Position numbers and translations under genes: made by a program
Shown: positions 52,831 through 53,553 of the stretch, one piece after another
Layout of the letters: every line of letters starts with the position of its first letter
Numbering within the stretch: position 1 is the stretch's first letter
Notes under the pieces: generated by a model
What the model was told of the DNA's origin: nothing
Seen by the model: only the letters and a program-made list of their open reading frames with translations
The model's database searches: none
Source of the DNA: Aeromonas taiwanensis
GTDB lineage: Bacteria > Pseudomonadota > Gammaproteobacteria > Enterobacterales > Aeromonadaceae
Assembly (NCBI RefSeq): GCF_000820165.1
Contig: NZ_CDDD01000021.1
Coordinates: 1 to 53,553, forward strand
DNA: 53,553 bases
Reading direction: 5' to 3'

Positions 52831-53028
52831 ATGCCGAAGATGAAAACCAACCGGGGCGCCGCAAAGCGCTTCAAGAAGACTGGCTCAGGTCGCTTCAAGT
52901 GCAAGCACAACCACCTGCGTCACATCCTGACCAAGAAGAGCAGTAAGCGTAAGCGTCAGCTGGGACCGAAGTTCTTTGTTTCCGCTGCCGACCACAAACG
53001 TGTTGTCGCTTGTCTGCCGTACGCATAA
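52831..53028 (+). CDS. rpmI: 50S ribosomal protein L35
   Basis: A 65-residue basic protein of the large ribosomal subunit, the same length as in E. coli. It reads [20 protein letters not shown], followed by [24 protein letters not shown] lies seven bases before the ATG. Its translation is expected to be repressed by L20 and coupled to the next gene, 15 bases downstream. Confidence 0.98.
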   Translation: MPKMKTNRGAAKRFKKTGSGRFKCKHNHLRHILTKKSSKRKRQLGPKFFVSAADHKRVVACLPYA

Positions 53029-53043
53029 GGGGGGATGTGAAAA

Positions 53044-53400
53044 ATGCCAAGAGTTAAACGTGGTGTGACCGCTCGCGCTCGTCACAAGAAAGTAATGAAA
53101 GCCGCCAAGGGTTACTACGGCGCCCGTTCCCGTGTCTACCGCGTAGCGGTACAAGCGGTAACCAAAGCTGGTCAGTATGCCTACCGTGACCGTCGTCAGA
53201 AGAAGCGTCAGTTCCGTCAACTGTGGATTGCGCGTATCAACGCTGCAGCCCGTCAGAACGGTCTGTCCTACAGCCGTCTGATCGACGGTCTGAAGAAGGC
53301 TTCCATCGAGATCGATCGCAAGATCCTGTCCGATATCGCCGTTCACGACAAGCTGGCTTTCACCGCCCTGGTTGAAAAGGCCAAAGCAGCTCTGGTTTAA
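53044..53400 (+). CDS. rplT: 50S ribosomal protein L20
   Basis: A 118-residue protein binding 23S rRNA early in assembly. The N-terminal extension [20 protein letters not shown] leads into the long helix [20 protein letters not shown]; the globular domain (from about residue 60, [20 protein letters not shown]) is the part that in E. coli also binds its own mRNA. AAGGGGGG lies before the ATG. Last gene of thrS-infC-rpmI-rplT in the window; pheS-pheT would be expected beyond, as in E. coli. Confidence 0.98.
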   Translation: MPRVKRGVTARARHKKVMKAAKGYYGARSRVYRVAVQAVTKAGQYAYRDRRQKKRQFRQLWIARINAAARQNGLSYSRLIDGLKKASIEIDRKILSDIAVHDKLAFTALVEKAKAALV

Positions 53401-53423
53401 TCCGGTTCTGTTTTATAGATGAT

Positions 53424-53450
53424 AAAAGGAGGCCATCGGCCTCCTTTTTT
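53424..53450 (+). terminator. rplT terminator
   Basis: Eleven-bp arms (53424-53434 and 53438-53448) around ATC with a T run to 53450. Confidence 0.93.
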
Positions 53451-53553
53451 GTATCTGTAATTTACGGTTTGAACTCGCTTTCTCTTTTTCGTGTCCGTGT
53501 TTTTATGGCCATGCTCATCGCATGTTAAGCGGTGCTCAGGGGGTGGGCGGGGC
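53451..53553. other. Right end of the window
   Basis: About 100 bases after the rplT terminator, T-rich in the middle. It may hold the promoter and leader of a following pheST operon, but no convincing Phe-rich leader peptide can be read here. Confidence 0.3.

Noticed and set aside
53461..53530. Phe-rich leader peptide (pheM-like) after rplT
   Set aside because: T-rich sequence gives some Phe codons, but no frame combines a start codon, ribosome site and a run of Phe codons as in the E. coli leader.
1..53553. CRISPR arrays, insertion sequences, integrases, complete tRNA or rRNA genes
   Set aside because: I found no regularly spaced repeats, no transposase or integrase frames, and no cloverleaf or rRNA stretches on either strand.

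Overview
The window looks like core chromosome of a high-GC gammaproteobacterium, most probably Aeromonas. This is inferred from protein similarity recalled from memory: MukBEF instead of a standard SMC condensin, E. coli-like PfkA, TpiA, NrdAB, GyrA and ThrS, a fructose operon next to its own Cra regulator, and a GH19 chitinase. I found no rRNA gene, tRNA gene, CRISPR array, insertion sequence or prophage.

Layout. 0-8 kb: an M17 aminopeptidase, YjjG-like phosphatase, AbgA-like M20 hydrolase, a probable 27-residue membrane protein, then pfkA, tpiA and elyC on the minus strand. 7.8-15.3 kb: cmoM-mukF-mukE-mukB. 15.3-23.7 kb: an accessory-looking stretch of mostly single genes with their own terminators: a short RlpA-like lipoprotein, SixA-like phosphatase, a secreted repeat protein, two small minus-strand genes, a PhnA-type protein, a methyltransferase, GH19 chitinase, GFA-fold protein, histidine phosphatase and SRPBCC protein. 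23.7-29 kb: smrB divergent from prmB-aroC, a periplasmic binding protein, rhlE. 29-31.6 kb: a RES/Xre toxin-antitoxin pair and a TyrP-type transporter. 31.9-37 kb: cra divergent from fruBKA, with two Cra operators between them. 37-43 kb: a DUF1289 protein, mltA, and nrdA-nrdB-yfaE with DnaA and NrdR sites. 43-47.5 kb: ubiG plus a Gph/MupP phosphatase, divergent from gyrA. 47.7-50 kb: small and poorly known genes. 50-53.4 kb: thrS-infC-rpmI-rplT.

The strongest regulatory signals are in the last block. The thrS leader has two stem-loops with seven-base loops that each place a threonine anticodon (UGU, GGU) at the anticodon position, as in the autoregulatory E. coli thrS operator. infC appears to begin at an AUA codon, the kind of start that IF3 discriminates against.

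For novelty the best candidates are three short genes with good ribosome-binding sites (27, 33 and 57 residues), a pair of about 70-residue paralogues 32 kb apart, and a secreted protein with two cysteine-bearing repeats. In addition, two accessory units (the RES/Xre pair and the RlpA-like gene) each sit between two nearly identical terminators. I found no clearly new multi-gene system.
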